Below are positions 46,571 through 59,063 of a DNA stretch of 64,000 nucleotides, one piece after another; position 1 is the first letter of the stretch; each line of letters opens with the position of its first letter. The stretch is from an uncultured Massilia sp. (GTDB lineage Bacteria > Pseudomonadota > Gammaproteobacteria > Burkholderiales > Burkholderiaceae_D), in contig NZ_CAJYEB010000023.1 in NCBI RefSeq assembly GCF_913773735.1, positions 310,001-374,000 of the forward strand, read 5' to 3'. Under the pieces are notes generated by a model that searched no databases, was not told the origin of the DNA, and saw only the letters and a program-made list of their open reading frames with translations. The translations under genes and the position numbers were made by a program.

Positions 46571-47527
46571 ATGGCCCAGCTCTCGCAACTGCTACATACC
46601 TACGGCATCCTGATCGTTTTCGGTCTGGTGCTGGTGGAGCAGCTCGGCTTGCCGATTCCCGCCTTTCCGATCCTCATGCTGGCCGGCGCGATGGTCGTCG
46701 ACGGCGGTGCCCACTGGCCGCTGTACCTGGGCGCCGCGGTGCTGGCTTGCCTGATCAGCGATTATTTCTGGTTCCGCGCCGGCCGCCACTACGGCAAGCG
46801 CATCCTGCGCCTGCTGTGCAAGATCTCGCTGTCGCCCGATTCCTGCGTCAGCCAGACCGAGGACAATTTCCTGCGCTGGGGCGTGAAGTCGCTGGTCGTC
46901 GCCAAGTTCATTCCCGGTTTTAACACGATCGTCTCGCCGCTGGCCGGCGCCACCGGTACCAGCACCGGCCGCTTCCTGGCGCTGTCGTGCGCCGGCGGCC
47001 TGTTGTGGAGCAGCGTCGGCATGGGCCTGGGCGCCTGGTTCCACGACAGCATCGACGACGTCATCGCCTGGCTCGAAGAGATGGGCAGCACGGCGCTGAT
47101 GATCGTCGGTGCGCTGCTGGGATTGTTCGTGTTGCTCAAGTACATAGAGCGCAAGCGCAACCTGGGCGCCGCCAAGGTGCCGCGCGTGACCATGGACGAA
47201 CTCAAGTCGTTGCTCGAATCCGGCCACGATCCGCTGATCGTCGACGCGCGCGGCGTCACGGCGCGCCAGCTCGAGGCAGGCATTCCCGGCGCGCTCGTGT
47301 ATGGCGACAACGCGCCCGACTGCCTGATGGCCACGCTCGACAAGCAGCGCCACATCGTCGTGTACTGCTCCTGCCCGAACGACGTCACGGCCGCCCAGGT
47401 CGCCAAGGAATTCGTCAAGAACGGCTTCGAGCGCGCCCGTCCGTTGCATGGCGGACTCGATGCCTGGAACGCCCACTGCGCCAGCAGCGCGCAGGCCGAC
47501 GTCGAACTCACCCCGAAGGCCGGCTGA
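46571..47527 (+). CDS. DedA-family membrane protein with C-terminal rhodanese domain
   Basis: A 318-residue protein. Residues 1-190 are a DedA/SNARE-associated domain with several transmembrane helices and the family motifs EQLGLPIPAFPILMLAGA, FRAGRHYGKR and FIPGFNTIVSPLAG. Residues about 205-305 form a rhodanese (sulfurtransferase) domain with the active-site loop VVYCSCPNDVTA, whose first Cys is the probable catalytic residue, and the end RPLHGGLDAWNAH. DedA proteins include lipid scramblases/undecaprenyl-phosphate flippases and proton-motive-force-dependent transporters. The role of the fused rhodanese is unknown. It starts nine bases after the ATPase and may be co-transcribed. Confidence 0.92.
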   Translation: MAQLSQLLHTYGILIVFGLVLVEQLGLPIPAFPILMLAGAMVVDGGAHWPLYLGAAVLACLISDYFWFRAGRHYGKRILRLLCKISLSPDSCVSQTEDNFLRWGVKSLVVAKFIPGFNTIVSPLAGATGTSTGRFLALSCAGGLLWSSVGMGLGAWFHDSIDDVIAWLEEMGSTALMIVGALLGLFVLLKYIERKRNLGAAKVPRVTMDELKSLLESGHDPLIVDARGVTARQLEAGIPGALVYGDNAPDCLMATLDKQRHIVVYCSCPNDVTAAQVAKEFVKNGFERARPLHGGLDAWNAHCASSAQADVELTPKAG

Positions 47528-47732
47528 GCCGCCTTGCGCCGCGTGGGCGTCCGCGCCCGCCATTCGCCTCTTCCATCCTGTGCCGTGCTTGGTAGCTCGA
47601 CTACGCCGATTCCCGCGTGCCTTTTCCGCTAATTCCTCGTCGAACATCGCCCGATGTACCTAAACTACAATAAACGCTTGCGTTAAAGCCAAGAAATCCT
47701 TAAGCTTGGGCATCCGTTTCCGAGCCACAGCC

Positions 47733-48764
47733 ATGACCGTTTCGCCCCTGTCCGCCACGTCCCCGTCCGATTCTTCCCGCCACGACAGCCCGCGCCTGCT
47801 GGCCGACATCGGCGGCACCAACGCGCGTTTCGCGCTGGAATCGGGACCCGGCCGCATCGAAGCGATCGACGTCCTGCCGTGCGCGGGCTACCCGACGCTG
47901 GCCGAGGCGATGCGCGCCTACCTGGCGCTGCCGGCCCCGGCCGCGATCATCACCGGCGCGGGCGGCGCGGTGCGCCATGCGGCCATCGCCATCGCCAATC
48001 CGGTGACGGGCGACATGGTGCGCATGACTAATCACCATTGGGAATTCTCGACCGAGGCGCTGCGCCGCGAGATGGGCTTCGAGGTGTTTGCCGTGGCCAA
48101 CGATTTTTCCGCGCTGGCGATGTCGCTGCCGCACCTGGCCCCGCACGAGAAGCACCAGGTCGGCGGCGGCGCGCCCGTCGCCGGCGAACCGATCGGCCTG
48201 GTGGGCGCCGGCACGGGCCTGGGCGTGTCCGGCCTGATCCCGGCCGGCGGCGACTGGACGGCGCTGCGCAGCGAAGGCGGCCACGTGACCTTTGCGCCCG
48301 CCAACGAGACCGAAGTGGCGATCCTGCAATATGCCTGGCGCGAATTCGCGCACGTGTCGGCCGAGCGCCTGCTGTCGGGCGCGGGCCTGGAACTGGTCTA
48401 CCGCGCGCTGGCGCACCACCGCGGCCAGCCGGACGAGGGCCTGGGCGCGCCGGACATCTCGCGCCGCGGCCTGTCCGGCGCGTGCCCGCTGTGCGCGGAA
48501 GTGCTGGAGACCTTCTGCGGCATGCTCGGCACGATCGCCGGCAACCTGGCGGTGACGCTGGGCGCGCAGGGCGGCGTCTACATCGGCGGCGGCATCGTGC
48601 CGCGCCTGGGCGAGCGCTTCGGCCTGTCGTGCTTCCGCAACCGTTTCGAGCAGAAAGGCCGTTTCGCCGGCTACCTGGCGCAGGTGCCGACGTATGTGAT
48701 CACGGCCGAATACCCCGCTTTCATTGGTGTTTCGGCCATCCTGGCCGGCAAGCTCGCCCGCTGA
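47733..48764 (+). CDS. glk: Glucokinase
   Basis: A 343-residue cytosolic kinase phosphorylating glucose to glucose 6-phosphate with ATP. The phosphate-binding motif [14 protein letters not shown] is near the N-terminus. The catalytic Asp lies in [14 protein letters not shown], and a second nucleotide loop is [27 protein letters not shown] and [13 protein letters not shown] are family signatures of proteobacterial Glk. The ATG at 47733 is preferred over a TTG nine codons upstream. A TACAAT at 47666-47671 is a possible -10. It stands apart from Entner-Doudoroff genes, which are often neighbours in other proteobacteria. Confidence 0.96.
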   Translation: MTVSPLSATSPSDSSRHDSPRLLADIGGTNARFALESGPGRIEAIDVLPCAGYPTLAEAMRAYLALPAPAAIITGAGGAVRHAAIAIANPVTGDMVRMTNHHWEFSTEALRREMGFEVFAVANDFSALAMSLPHLAPHEKHQVGGGAPVAGEPIGLVGAGTGLGVSGLIPAGGDWTALRSEGGHVTFAPANETEVAILQYAWREFAHVSAERLLSGAGLELVYRALAHHRGQPDEGLGAPDISRRGLSGACPLCAEVLETFCGMLGTIAGNLAVTLGAQGGVYIGGGIVPRLGERFGLSCFRNRFEQKGRFAGYLAQVPTYVITAEYPAFIGVSAILAGKLAR

Positions 48765-49184
48765 GCGGGAGGCGCCGCCGGCGCGGGCGGCGGCGCTGCG
48801 CAGCCAATGCGGATGGGATGCGCACGGCATGTCCGCTGCGCGGTTTTATCGGGTACAATGGCTGCCAATCGGTAGAAACGATGTCGTTCGCTCGCGCGGC
48901 GCGCCCCGGAGCCCGGCCTTCCGTGCCTTGCCTCCTCCGCCAGCAGCTGCGTTTCTCCGAAATCAACCGTTTGCAGTCCATGCACCCGATGGATTGCCTG
49001 CGTGGGCGCCGACCCCGCGTATTCCCCGGATATTCCAGTCCGGGCACGGAACCCCGATTCAACGACTGCAGTCTCAACCCGGATCGCGCAGTGCGCCATG
49101 CCGCAGCTTGACCTTGCCGCCCTTGACCGGTGTGTGTTTGATATTTTCCTTGCATCCAGGTGCAAACCCGCTGACGACATCGCC
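48765..49184. other. Intergenic region between glk and scpB
   Basis: About 420 bases. A TACAAT at 48854-48859 is a candidate -10 for the scpB transcript. An in-frame ATG at 49098 would extend ScpB by 29 residues ([20 protein letters not shown]), but it lacks the family look. No other gene or RNA is recognised. Confidence 0.45.
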
Positions 49185-49841
49185 ATGAATACTGATGAGG
49201 CCAAGAGGGTGCTCGAGACCGCCTTGCTGTGCGCGCGCGAGCCGATGACGATCCAGGGGATGAAGAAACTGTTCGCCGATGTCGACGCCGGCGGGCGGCA
49301 GGTGGCGGCGGGCGTCGGGGCCGATACGATCAAGCTGCTGCTGGAAGAGCTGCGCCACGACTGGCGCGACCGCGGCATCGAGATCGTCAGCCTGGCGTCC
49401 GGCTGGCGCTTCCAGAGCCGGCCCGAGATGAAGCCCTACCTGGACCGCATCGCGCCGGAAAAGCCGCCGAAATATTCGCGCGCGACGCTCGAGACGCTGG
49501 CGATCATCGCCTACCGCCAGCCCGTCACGCGCGGCGACATCGAGGAAATCCGCGGCGTCGCGGTGAACTCGCAGACGATCAAGATGCTCGAGGACCGGGG
49601 CTGGATCGACGTGGTCGGCCACCGCGAAGTGCCGGGACGCCCGGCGCTGCTGGGCACCACGAAGCAATTCCTCGACGACCTGGGCCTGGCGTCGCTGGCG
49701 CAACTGCCGCCCCTGCAGCAGGTGGCCGAGCCCGGCGCCGGCCGCAGCCTGGAGGCGCTGGAAGCGGCCCTGCAACAATTTGACGATACTTCACCCGTTG
49801 AAGTCCCGATTCACGACCCTGCGCCCGCATCCGGCGGTTGA
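49185..49841 (+). CDS. scpB: Segregation and condensation protein ScpB
   Basis: A 218-residue protein. It binds ScpA as a dimer in the SMC condensin complex that compacts and segregates the chromosome. Two winged-helix domains are visible. The first begins [20 protein letters not shown], and the second contains [30 protein letters not shown] and [19 protein letters not shown], the most diagnostic ScpB blocks. [12 protein letters not shown] follows. The start at 49185 is chosen because [13 protein letters not shown] is the usual Burkholderiales N-terminus. rluB follows closely, a common pairing; scpA is not in the window. Confidence 0.95.
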   Translation: MNTDEAKRVLETALLCAREPMTIQGMKKLFADVDAGGRQVAAGVGADTIKLLLEELRHDWRDRGIEIVSLASGWRFQSRPEMKPYLDRIAPEKPPKYSRATLETLAIIAYRQPVTRGDIEEIRGVAVNSQTIKMLEDRGWIDVVGHREVPGRPALLGTTKQFLDDLGLASLAQLPPLQQVAEPGAGRSLEALEAALQQFDDTSPVEVPIHDPAPASGG

Positions 49842-49874
49842 TTCTTGCGCGAGGTCAGCAAAACCAAGAAACGA

Positions 49875-52031
49875 ATGATGAATCCAACTGACACCACCGA
49901 GACGACCCCTGCCGTAGCAGGGCTGGAGGAGGCCGCCAAGCCGAAGCGCCGTACGAAGGCGCAGATCGCAGCCGCGGCCGCAGCGGACGACGGCGCCCAG
50001 CCGGCCGCCGCCAAACCGAAGCGCACCCGCAAGGCCGCCACCCCGGCCGCCGATGCCGTCGCCGCCGCCCAGGCGCCGGCCGCCGCCCAGGCGCCGGTCG
50101 CGGACGACGGCGCGGCCGAGCCGGCCGCCAAGGCGCCGCGCAAGCCGCGCGCCAGGAAGGTCGCCGCCGAGCCGGCCGCCGCTGCTCCGGCGGCGGCGCC
50201 CGCTGCCGTCGAGCCTGCCGTGCAGCCGGCTGCCGAGCCGGTCGCCCGGCAGGCCGCCGGCGCGGCCGACGACGGCGCTGCCCGCCAGGGCGAGGGCCAG
50301 CGCAAGCCGCGCGGCCCGCGCCAGATGCGCGAACAGCGCCAGCAGCGCGAGGCGACGCGCCAGCAGGAGGCGACGCGCGAGCAGGAGGCGACGCGCGAGC
50401 AGGATGCCGCCGCGCCGGCCGAAGCCGTCCCGGTGGATGGCGAGGGCGACCGCGCCGACGCCGCCCGCGCCGAGCCGCGCCAGCCGCGCAACGGCAAGCA
50501 GCAGAAGGGCCAGAAGAAAGGCCAGCAGCGCGGCCAGCAGGGCCAGCAGCAGGCGCAGGGCCAGGGCCAGCAGCCGGGCCAGCAGGCCGCCCAGCCGGGC
50601 CAGCAGGCCAAGGGCAATGGCGCCGGCCGCAACGGCCGGAACGCCGCCGGCAATGGCAACGCCAACGCGAAGGGCAAGCACGCCAAGGGCGGCAAGGGCA
50701 GCGATGCCGACGCCGTGTTCTCGTTCGTGACCTCGGACGCCTTCGACGCCAACGAAGGCGGCCGCGGCCAGGCCCAGCCGTCCAAGGCGCGCCGCGACCT
50801 GACGGCCGACGACGATGCGCCGAAGCTGCACAAGGTGCTGGCCGAGGCCGGCCTGGGTTCGCGCCGCGACATGGAAGAACTGATCATCGCCGGCCGCGTG
50901 TCGGTGAACGGCGAGCCGGCCCACATCGGCCAGCGCATCCTGCCGACCGATGCCGTGCGCATCAACGGCAAGCTGCTGCAGCGCCGCGTCAACAACAACA
51001 AGCCGCCGCGCGTGCTGGTGTACCACAAGCCGGCCGGCGAGATCGTCAGCGCGGACGATCCGGAAGGCCGTCCGTCCGTGTTCGACCGCCTGCCAACCAT
51101 GAAGACCGGCAAGTGGCTGGCCGTGGGGCGCCTGGACTTCAATACCGAGGGCCTGCTGCTGTTCACCAATTCCGGTGACCTGGCCAACCGCCTGATGCAC
51201 CCGCGCTACAACATCGACCGCGAGTACGCCGTGCGCACGCTGGGCGAGCTGGAAGAGGGCATGCGCCAGAAGCTGCTGGCCGGCGTCGAACTGGACGACG
51301 GCCTGGCGAACTTCACCAAGATCGCCGACGGCGGCGGCGAAGGCGTCAACCGCTGGTACCGCGTGGTGATCGGCGAAGGCCGCAACCGCGAGGTGCGCCG
51401 CATGTTCGAAGCCGTGGGCCTGACCGTGTCGCGCCTGATCCGCACCCGCTACGGCGCGATGACGCTGCCGAGCGGCCTCAAGCGCGGCCGCTGGGAAGAG
51501 CTGGAAGACAACGACGTGCGCAACTTCATGACCGCCTTCGGCATCGAGAAGAAGGGCGGCCAGGGCGCGCAGGGCGGCAACGGCGCCGCGACCGGCAAGG
51601 GCAAGCAGGGCGGCGCGCGCCGCGCCGGCGGCCAGGGCGAGGACCGCGAAGTCAACGGCAACCGCATCGATCGCGCCGACGCCAACCGTAACGTCGATCC
51701 GTTCGGACCGCCGGTCGTGCGCGTCGGTGCGGGCCGCGGGGAAGCCGGCATCCTGAGCGTGCTGGGCAACCAGGGCGGTCGTCCGGCCGGCCAGGGCGGT
51801 CGTCCGGGCGGCCAGGGTGGACGCCCGGGCGGGCAGGGAGGCCGTCCCGGCAGCCAGGGCGCGCGCGGCGTCGGCGACGGCGGCAAGGGTGGCGCCAAGG
51901 GCGGCAAGGGCCCGCGCCAGCCGGATCCGCTGCAGACCACGTTCGGTTTCGGCGGCGCCGGCCAGAACCGCCGCAGCCAGGGACCGCGCGTGAGCGACCA
52001 CGGCATGCCGCGGCGCGGACGCCGGGGTTGA
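49875..52031 (+). CDS. rluB: 23S rRNA pseudouridine(2605) synthase RluB with long low-complexity tails
   Basis: A 718-residue protein, more than twice the E. coli length (291). The catalytic core is residues about 316-560: an S4 RNA-binding domain ([20 protein letters not shown]) and the RsuA/RluB synthase with the nucleophilic Asp at about residue 421 in [16 protein letters not shown], then [15 protein letters not shown]. The N-terminal 310 residues are Ala/Pro/Lys/Arg/Gln-rich with an EATR-Q repeat and GQQ runs. The C-terminal 150 residues contain GGRP repeats and a basic Gly-rich tail. The ATG at 49875 (or 49878) is preferred over a TTG at 49845. The tails are presumably disordered, RNA-binding extensions, as seen in shorter form in other Burkholderiales. 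Confidence 0.93.
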   Translation: MMNPTDTTETTPAVAGLEEAAKPKRRTKAQIAAAAAADDGAQPAAAKPKRTRKAATPAADAVAAAQAPAAAQAPVADDGAAEPAAKAPRKPRARKVAAEPAAAAPAAAPAAVEPAVQPAAEPVARQAAGAADDGAARQGEGQRKPRGPRQMREQRQQREATRQQEATREQEATREQDAAAPAEAVPVDGEGDRADAARAEPRQPRNGKQQKGQKKGQQRGQQGQQQAQGQGQQPGQQAAQPGQQAKGNGAGRNGRNAAGNGNANAKGKHAKGGKGSDADAVFSFVTSDAFDANEGGRGQAQPSKARRDLTADDDAPKLHKVLAEAGLGSRRDMEELIIAGRVSVNGEPAHIGQRILPTDAVRINGKLLQRRVNNNKPPRVLVYHKPAGEIVSADDPEGRPSVFDRLPTMKTGKWLAVGRLDFNTEGLLLFTNSGDLANRLMHPRYNIDREYAVRTLGELEEGMRQKLLAGVELDDGLANFTKIADGGGEGVNRWYRVVIGEGRNREVRRMFEAVGLTVSRLIRTRYGAMTLPSGLKRGRWEELEDNDVRNFMTAFGIEKKGGQGAQGGNGAATGKGKQGGARRAGGQGEDREVNGNRIDRADANRNVDPFGPPVVRVGAGRGEAGILSVLGNQGGRPAGQGGRPGGQGGRPGGQGGRPGSQGARGVGDGGKGGAKGGKGPRQPDPLQTTFGFGGAGQNRRSQGPRVSDHGMPRRGRRG
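50349..50402 (+). repeat. Tandem 18-bp repeat in rluB (three units)
   Basis: Three copies of GAGGCGACGCGCSAGCAG (S is C in the first, G in the others) encode [18 protein letters not shown] in the disordered N-terminal tail. Such a repeat can change copy number in frame. Confidence 0.9.
51774..51857 (+). repeat. Tandem 21-bp repeat in rluB (four units)
   Basis: Four 21-base units encode [21 protein letters not shown] and GGRPGSQ in the C-terminal Gly/Arg tail. The units differ mainly at third codon positions, so the repeat is old or selected at protein level. Confidence 0.9.
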
Positions 52032-52143
52032 TTCCGGGCGCGGCGGGCGCATATGGGGCAGGCGGCAAGGCGCGCGGCCCCCGCGCCGGCGCCGCGGCAG
52101 GTATAAACTGTTGCTTGCCTGTTCATTTCGGCGGGAATGGCGA

Positions 52144-52172
52144 TTGCGGCTATTCTCGTATCGGGTTATAAT
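52144..52172 (+). promoter_or_regulatory. Promoter of the rimP-nusA-infB operon
   Basis: TTGCGG (52144-52149) and a consensus TATAAT (52167-52172) are separated by 17 bases. Transcription would start near 52179, leaving a leader of about 130 bases before rimP. Confidence 0.8.
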
Positions 52173-52240
52173 TGCAGCCTAACCCGAGTATTTCCCGATG
52201 ATGTTTTGGTGAAAGCTTGCCTCTGGTTGGGAATACAAAG

Positions 52241-52265
52241 ATGGGCAGTTGCCCATTTTTTTTTT
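52241..52265 (+). terminator. Premature terminator in the rimP leader
   Basis: ATGGGCA and TGCCCAT form a stem followed by a ten-base T run, between the promoter and the rimP start 46 bases downstream. A structured rimP leader ending in a premature terminator is known in other proteobacteria (family knowledge), where it is thought to attenuate this operon. No leader peptide with biased codons is seen here, so the trigger is unknown. Confidence 0.8.
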
Positions 52266-52310
52266 GTTGAATCGTTTTGAGTGTCCGGCTCCGGACCGGT
52301 GGAGAAACCT

Positions 52311-54361
<2,051 letters not shown>

Positions 54362-54368
54362 ATGAAGT

Positions 54369-54410
54369 GCGAAGACCGGAACGGACGTCCCGGTCTTTCG
54401 CGCTTTATTA
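54369..54410 (+). terminator. Hairpin between nusA and infB, possible attenuator
   Basis: GCGAAGACCGG and CCGGTCTTTCGC pair with one bulge, followed by the weak T-rich tail GCTTTATT. As infB is downstream in the same operon, this is probably a partial terminator or RNA-processing site. Confidence 0.45.
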
Positions 54411-54459
54411 ACCAAGCAAATTTCTTTATCATCTCGCGACACATAGAAAAGAGGACTGA

Positions 54460-57330
54460 ATGGCGAGTAACAACGTAGCCCAATTTGCCACCGAACTGAA
54501 GATGCCTGCAGACTTGCTGCTGACGCAGCTGCGTTCCGCCGGCGTCGAGAAAAGTTCGACGTCAGATCCCTTGTCCAAGGATGATAAGGATAAGCTGCTG
54601 AACCATCTGCGCCGTACCCACGGCACCGCCGACCAGGGCGAGAAGAAGAAGATCACGGTGACCCGCAAGGAAACCTCCGAGATCAAGCAGGCTGACGCGA
54701 GCGGCAAATCGCGCACGATCCAGGTCGAAGTGCGCAAGAAGCGCACCTTCGTCCAGCGTGACGACCTCGTCACGCCGAAGGCGGCCGCGCAGGCGGCGCC
54801 CGTGATCGACGAGGCCGAGAAGGCCCGTCGCGAAGAAGAAGCGCGCCGCCAGTCGGAATTGATCGCGCGCCAGGAAGCGGAACTGCGTGAAAAGCAGGAA
54901 CGCCTGGCCAAGCTCGAGTCCGAAAAGGCCGCGCAAGCCAAGGCCGCCGAGGAACAGGCCAAGCGCGACGCCGAGGAACGCCTGAAGCGCGAGGCGGAGC
55001 AAGCCGCCGCCGCCGCGCAGCAGGCCTCCGCCGGTGCCGCCGGCGCCGCCGAGGAAGCCAAGCGCGTCGCCGCGGAGGAAGCCAAGAAGGCGGCCGCCGA
55101 GGAAGCCAAGCGCAAGGCCGACGAAGCCGCCAAGGAAGCCGCCGAACGCGCCGCCGCCACCGAGCGTGCGCGCAAGGCCGTGGCCGACGAAGTGGCCCAG
55201 ATCAAGGCCATGATGGCCCAGCCGCGCCGCGTCATCAAGGCGCCGGAACCGGCCCCGGCCAAGCCGAAGGCGGCCGAGACCACCACGCTGCACAAGCCGG
55301 CCGACAAGAAGCCGGGCGACGCCAAGCCGGCCGAGTCGACCGGCAACGGCGCGCGTCCGAAACCGGGCGACAAGAAGTCGATCAAGTCGGCCAACGTGGC
55401 CTCGACCTGGTCGGACGACAAGAAGCGCGGCGGTCCGGGCGGCGGCAGCAAGGGTCGCGGCAACGCGGCGCCGAGCGGCGGCCGCGATGGCTGGCGCGCG
55501 GGCGGCCGCAGCGGCGGACGCCGCGGTGGCCACGACGACCGCGAGTCGAACTTCCAGGCCCCGACCGAGGCGATCGTCAAGGACGTCCACGTCCCCGAGA
55601 CCATCACCGTGGCCGAGCTGGCGCACAAGATGTCCGTCAAGGCATCCGAGGTCATCAAGCAGCTGATGAAGCTGGGCCAGATGTGCACCATCAACCAGGT
55701 GCTGGACCAGGAAACCGCGATGATCGTGGTGGAAGAGATGGGCCACAAGGCCTTCGCCGCCGCCGAGGACGATCCGGAAGCGATCCTGGCCGACCAGGGC
55801 GAACACGCCGAGTTCGAGCAGAAGTCGCGCGCACCGGTCGTGACCGTCATGGGCCACGTCGACCACGGCAAGACCTCGCTGCTGGACTACATCCGCCGCG
55901 CCAAGGTCGCCGCGGGCGAAGCCGGCGGCATTACCCAGCACATCGGTGCGTACCACGTGGACACCCCGCGCGGCATGGTCACCTTCCTGGATACCCCGGG
56001 CCACGAAGCGTTCACCGCGATGCGTGCCCGCGGCGCCAAGGCGACCGACATCGTCATCCTCGTGGTGGCGGCCGACGACGGCGTGATGCCGCAGACGAAG
56101 GAAGCGATCGCCCACGCGAAAGCGGCCGGCGTGCCCCTGGTCGTGGCGATCAACAAGATCGACAAGCAGGGCGCCAACACCGACCGCGTGACGCAGGAAC
56201 TGGTCGCCGAAGGCGTGGTGCCGGAAGAATACGGCGGCGATTCGCCGTTCGTCCCGGTGTCGGCCAAGACCGGCCAGGGCATCGACGACCTGCTGGAACA
56301 GGTGTTGCTGCAGGCCGAAGTGCTGGAACTGAAGGCGCCGGTCGAGTCGCCGGCCCGTGGCCTGGTGGTCGAGGCGCGCCTGGACAAGGGCCGCGGCCCG
56401 GTCGCGACGATCCTGGTGCAGTCGGGTACCCTGAAGCGCGGCGACGTCGTGCTGGCGGGTTCCTCGTTCGGCCGCGTCCGTGCGATGCTGGACGAGAACG
56501 GCAAGTCGGTGTCCGAAGCCGGCCCGTCGATCCCGGTCGAGATCCAGGGCCTGACCGAGGTCCCGAGCGCCGGCGAGGAAGCGATGGTCATGGCGGACGA
56601 GCGCAAGGCGCGCGAGATCGCACTGTTCCGTCAAGGCAAGTTCCGCGACGTGAAGCTGGCCAAGCAGCAGGCGGCGAAGCTGGAAAACATGTTCGACCAG
56701 ATGGCCGAGGGCGAAGTCAAGAACCTGCCGCTCATCATCAAGACGGACGTGCAGGGTTCGCAGGAAGCGCTGGTCGGTTCGCTGCAGAAGCTGTCGACCT
56801 CGGAAGTGCGCGTCCAGATCGTCCATGCGGCGGTCGGCGGCATCACCGAATCGGACGTCAACCTGGCGACGGCCTCGAAAGCGGTCATCATCGGCTTCAA
56901 CGCCCGGGCCGACGCCCAGGCGCGCAAGCTGGCGGAAACCAACGGCGTCGACATCCGTTACTACAGCATCATTTACGATGCGATCGACGAGATCAAGACC
57001 GCGCTGTCGGGCATGCTGGCGCCGGAGAAGCGCGAGCACGTCACCGGCCAGGTCGAAATCCGCCAGGTCATCCTGGTGTCGAAGGTCGGCGCGATCGCGG
57101 GCTGCCTGGTCACCGATGGCGTCGTCAAGCGTACCTCGTCGGTACGCCTGCTGCGCAACAACATCGTGGTCTGGACCGGCGAGATCGATTCGCTCAAGCG
57201 CTTCAAGGACGATGCCAAGGAAGTGCGCGCCGGCCTGGAATGCGGCCTGTCGCTGAAGAACTACAACGACATCCAGGTTGGCGACACCCTGGAAGTGTTC
57301 GAAGTGCAGGAAGTGGCACGTACGCTGTAA
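54460..57330 (+). CDS. infB: Translation initiation factor IF-2
   Basis: A 956-residue GTPase that positions fMet-tRNA on the 30S subunit and promotes subunit joining. Residues 1-55 are the first IF2_N domain ([20 protein letters not shown]). A long Lys/Ala/Glu-rich coiled-coil-like linker follows, to about residue 270, then a basic Gly-rich stretch and a second IF2_N domain ([20 protein letters not shown]). G1 is GHVDHGKT at residues 465-472. G3 is LDTPGHEAF and G4 is VAINKIDKQ. The C2 domain ends with [26 protein letters not shown] precedes the ATG closely. It belongs to the rimP operon. Confidence 0.97.
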   Translation: MASNNVAQFATELKMPADLLLTQLRSAGVEKSSTSDPLSKDDKDKLLNHLRRTHGTADQGEKKKITVTRKETSEIKQADASGKSRTIQVEVRKKRTFVQRDDLVTPKAAAQAAPVIDEAEKARREEEARRQSELIARQEAELREKQERLAKLESEKAAQAKAAEEQAKRDAEERLKREAEQAAAAAQQASAGAAGAAEEAKRVAAEEAKKAAAEEAKRKADEAAKEAAERAAATERARKAVADEVAQIKAMMAQPRRVIKAPEPAPAKPKAAETTTLHKPADKKPGDAKPAESTGNGARPKPGDKKSIKSANVASTWSDDKKRGGPGGGSKGRGNAAPSGGRDGWRAGGRSGGRRGGHDDRESNFQAPTEAIVKDVHVPETITVAELAHKMSVKASEVIKQLMKLGQMCTINQVLDQETAMIVVEEMGHKAFAAAEDDPEAILADQGEHAEFEQKSRAPVVTVMGHVDHGKTSLLDYIRRAKVAAGEAGGITQHIGAYHVDTPRGMVTFLDTPGHEAFTAMRARGAKATDIVILVVAADDGVMPQTKEAIAHAKAAGVPLVVAINKIDKQGANTDRVTQELVAEGVVPEEYGGDSPFVPVSAKTGQGIDDLLEQVLLQAEVLELKAPVESPARGLVVEARLDKGRGPVATILVQSGTLKRGDVVLAGSSFGRVRAMLDENGKSVSEAGPSIPVEIQGLTEVPSAGEEAMVMADERKAREIALFRQGKFRDVKLAKQQAAKLENMFDQMAEGEVKNLPLIIKTDVQGSQEALVGSLQKLSTSEVRVQIVHAAVGGITESDVNLATASKAVIIGFNARADAQARKLAETNGVDIRYYSIIYDAIDEIKTALSGMLAPEKREHVTGQVEIRQVILVSKVGAIAGCLVTDGVVKRTSSVRLLRNNIVVWTGEIDSLKRFKDDAKEVRAGLECGLSLKNYNDIQVGDTLEVFEVQEVARTL

Positions 57331-57357
57331 GTACCTGTCATCACCGATAGGAGTACG

Positions 57358-57413
57358 ATGCGGGGTCAGGAGGCCCGTGCCGCGAGGCGCGGGGCGCCTG
57401 GCCCCGCATTTTT
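57358..57413 (+). terminator. Hairpin with T run between infB and rbfA
   Basis: ATGCGGGGTCAGG (57358-57370) pairs with CCTGGCCCCGCAT (57397-57409), allowing one G-T pair, and is followed by TTTTT. It lies inside the operon, 40 bases before rbfA, so it would lower expression of rbfA and truB relative to infB. Confidence 0.65.
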
Positions 57414-57452
57414 ATGGAAGGCACCCGCACGTGGTGCCGCAGACAGAAGAAC

Positions 57453-57869
57453 ATGGCAAAACACAGCAAAAGCATCCCCCAGCGCGGCCTGCGCGTCGCC
57501 GACCAGATCCAGAAGGACCTGTCGGAACTGATCGCCTTTGAACTGAAGGATCCGCGCGTCGGCATGGTGACCATCAGCGAAGTCAAGCTCACGCCCGACT
57601 ACGCCCATGCCAAGGTCTATTTCACGCTGCTCAAGGACAGCCCGGAAGAGGTCAAGCAGACCGTCGAGGGCCTGTCCAAGGCGGCCGGCTTCCTGCGCGG
57701 CCAGCTCGGCAAGCGCCTGCACATCCACACGCTGCCGCAGCTGCACTTCGTGCACGACACCTCGACCCGCCGCGGCCTGGAAATGTCGGCCCTGATCGAC
57801 CAGGCCAACGCGACCCGCGCCGCCGACTTCGTGGACGACGCCGCCGACAAGACGACGGACGCCGAGTGA
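57453..57869 (+). CDS. rbfA: Ribosome-binding factor A
   Basis: A 138-residue cold-shock-related 30S maturation factor with a KH-like fold. The blocks [40 protein letters not shown] and [20 protein letters not shown] are those of RbfA. The ATG at 57453 is used because [20 protein letters not shown] matches the family start. The 13 upstream codons overlap the intergenic hairpin region. The stop codon overlaps the GTG start of truB. Confidence 0.95.
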   Translation: MAKHSKSIPQRGLRVADQIQKDLSELIAFELKDPRVGMVTISEVKLTPDYAHAKVYFTLLKDSPEEVKQTVEGLSKAAGFLRGQLGKRLHIHTLPQLHFVHDTSTRRGLEMSALIDQANATRAADFVDDAADKTTDAE

Positions 57870-58783
57870 ACGCACGGCCCCCGAAGAAGCCCCGCGACCT
57901 GGTCGACGGGGTACTGCTGATCGACAAGCCGGTCGGCCTGTCCTCGAACGATGCGCTGATGAAGGCCAAGCGCGTCGTCAACGCCAAGAAGGCCGGCCAC
58001 ACCGGCACGCTCGACCCGTTCGCCACCGGCCTGCTGCCGCTGTGCTTCGGCGAGGCGACCAAGTTTTCGCAGGACCTGCTGGAAGCGGACAAGACCTACC
58101 TGGCCGAGGTGCGCCTGGGCGTGACCACGACCACCGGCGACACCGAAGGGGAGGTCGTCGAGACCAGGCCCGTCGACGTCACGCCGGCGCACATCGAGGC
58201 GGCGCTGGCGCGGCTGCGCGGCCCGATCCTGCAGGTGCCGCCGATGTATTCGGCGCTCAAGCGCGACGGCCGCGCACTGTACGAATACGCGCGCGAAGGC
58301 ATCGTGCTGGAACGCGAGGCGCGCCCGGTGACGATCCAAGCGCTCGAGATGCTGGCCTACGACGCGCCGATGCTGACCATCCGCGTCACTTGCAGCAAAG
58401 GCACCTATGTGCGCGTGCTGGGCGAGGACATCGGCAAGCTGCTGGGCTGCGGCGCCCACCTGAACGCGCTGCGCCGGATCCAGGTCGGCAACCTGACGGT
58501 GGCCGGCATGGTGACGCTGGAAGCATTGCAGGCGCATGCGAACCCGCTGTCGCTGCTGGCGCCGGTCGACGCGCTGCTGTCGAGCTTCGCGCGGGTGGAC
58601 CTGACCGACGAACTGGCCGCGCGCTTCCTGAACGGCCAGCGCCTGGCGCTGAACCGCGAAGCGGTGACCCTGCCCGAGACGCCGGGCAGGGTGCGCGTGT
58701 ACCACGACGGCCGGCTGCTCGGCACCGCGATCCTGCAGGACTACGGGGTGCTGGCGCCGGAGCGCCTGGTGTCGCGGCCGTAG
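57866..58783 (+). CDS. truB: tRNA pseudouridine(55) synthase TruB
   Basis: A 305-residue enzyme making pseudouridine 55 in the T-loop of tRNAs. The catalytic Asp is at residue 50 in [20 protein letters not shown]. The family blocks [61 protein letters not shown] and [15 protein letters not shown] are present. A PUA-like C-terminal part ends at SRP. It starts with GTG at 57866, overlapping the rbfA stop (GTGA), which implies translational coupling. It is the last gene of the operon. Confidence 0.96.
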   Translation: MNARPPKKPRDLVDGVLLIDKPVGLSSNDALMKAKRVVNAKKAGHTGTLDPFATGLLPLCFGEATKFSQDLLEADKTYLAEVRLGVTTTTGDTEGEVVETRPVDVTPAHIEAALARLRGPILQVPPMYSALKRDGRALYEYAREGIVLEREARPVTIQALEMLAYDAPMLTIRVTCSKGTYVRVLGEDIGKLLGCGAHLNALRRIQVGNLTVAGMVTLEALQAHANPLSLLAPVDALLSSFARVDLTDELAARFLNGQRLALNREAVTLPETPGRVRVYHDGRLLGTAILQDYGVLAPERLVSRP

Positions 58784-58804
58784 GTGGACGGGACCCCCGT
58801 CCAC
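58784..58804 (+). other. Hairpin immediately after truB
   Basis: GTGGACGGG (58784-58792) and CCCGTCCAC (58796-58804) form a stem starting at the base after the stop codon. No T run follows, so it may protect the 3' end or assist a factor-dependent terminator. The remaining 260 bases up to typA contain a TATACT (-10-like) at 58976-58981. Confidence 0.4.
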
Positions 58805-59063
58805 GCGTGCAACGCGGCATGACTGTCGCGCGGGCCGGCGCCCGCGCCCCCCTTCGCACTCCCATTGTCATGCCCACGTCATGGTTGACGGGCAAGCTGC
58901 CCGACGGGCGCGGCAAACCGTTGAAATGCAAGGTTTTTTCGCTGGTCATGACGCAGCGCAAAAATCTGGACGTGCTATACTAGCCGGTTTCCATCATCGG
59001 CTACACCGAGCGGAAGATCCGAGCTCATCCGACCATCACGCAACATCCTGTTGAATAACACAC

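Noticed and set aside
48724..49188. Overlapping open frames on both strands between glk and scpB
   Set aside because: Products are Pro/Arg/Ala-rich without domains, and the region carries promoter-like sequence.
50349..50402. Short regular repeats considered as a CRISPR-like array
   Set aside because: The units are contiguous, in frame and without spacers, so they are coding tandem repeats of rluB.
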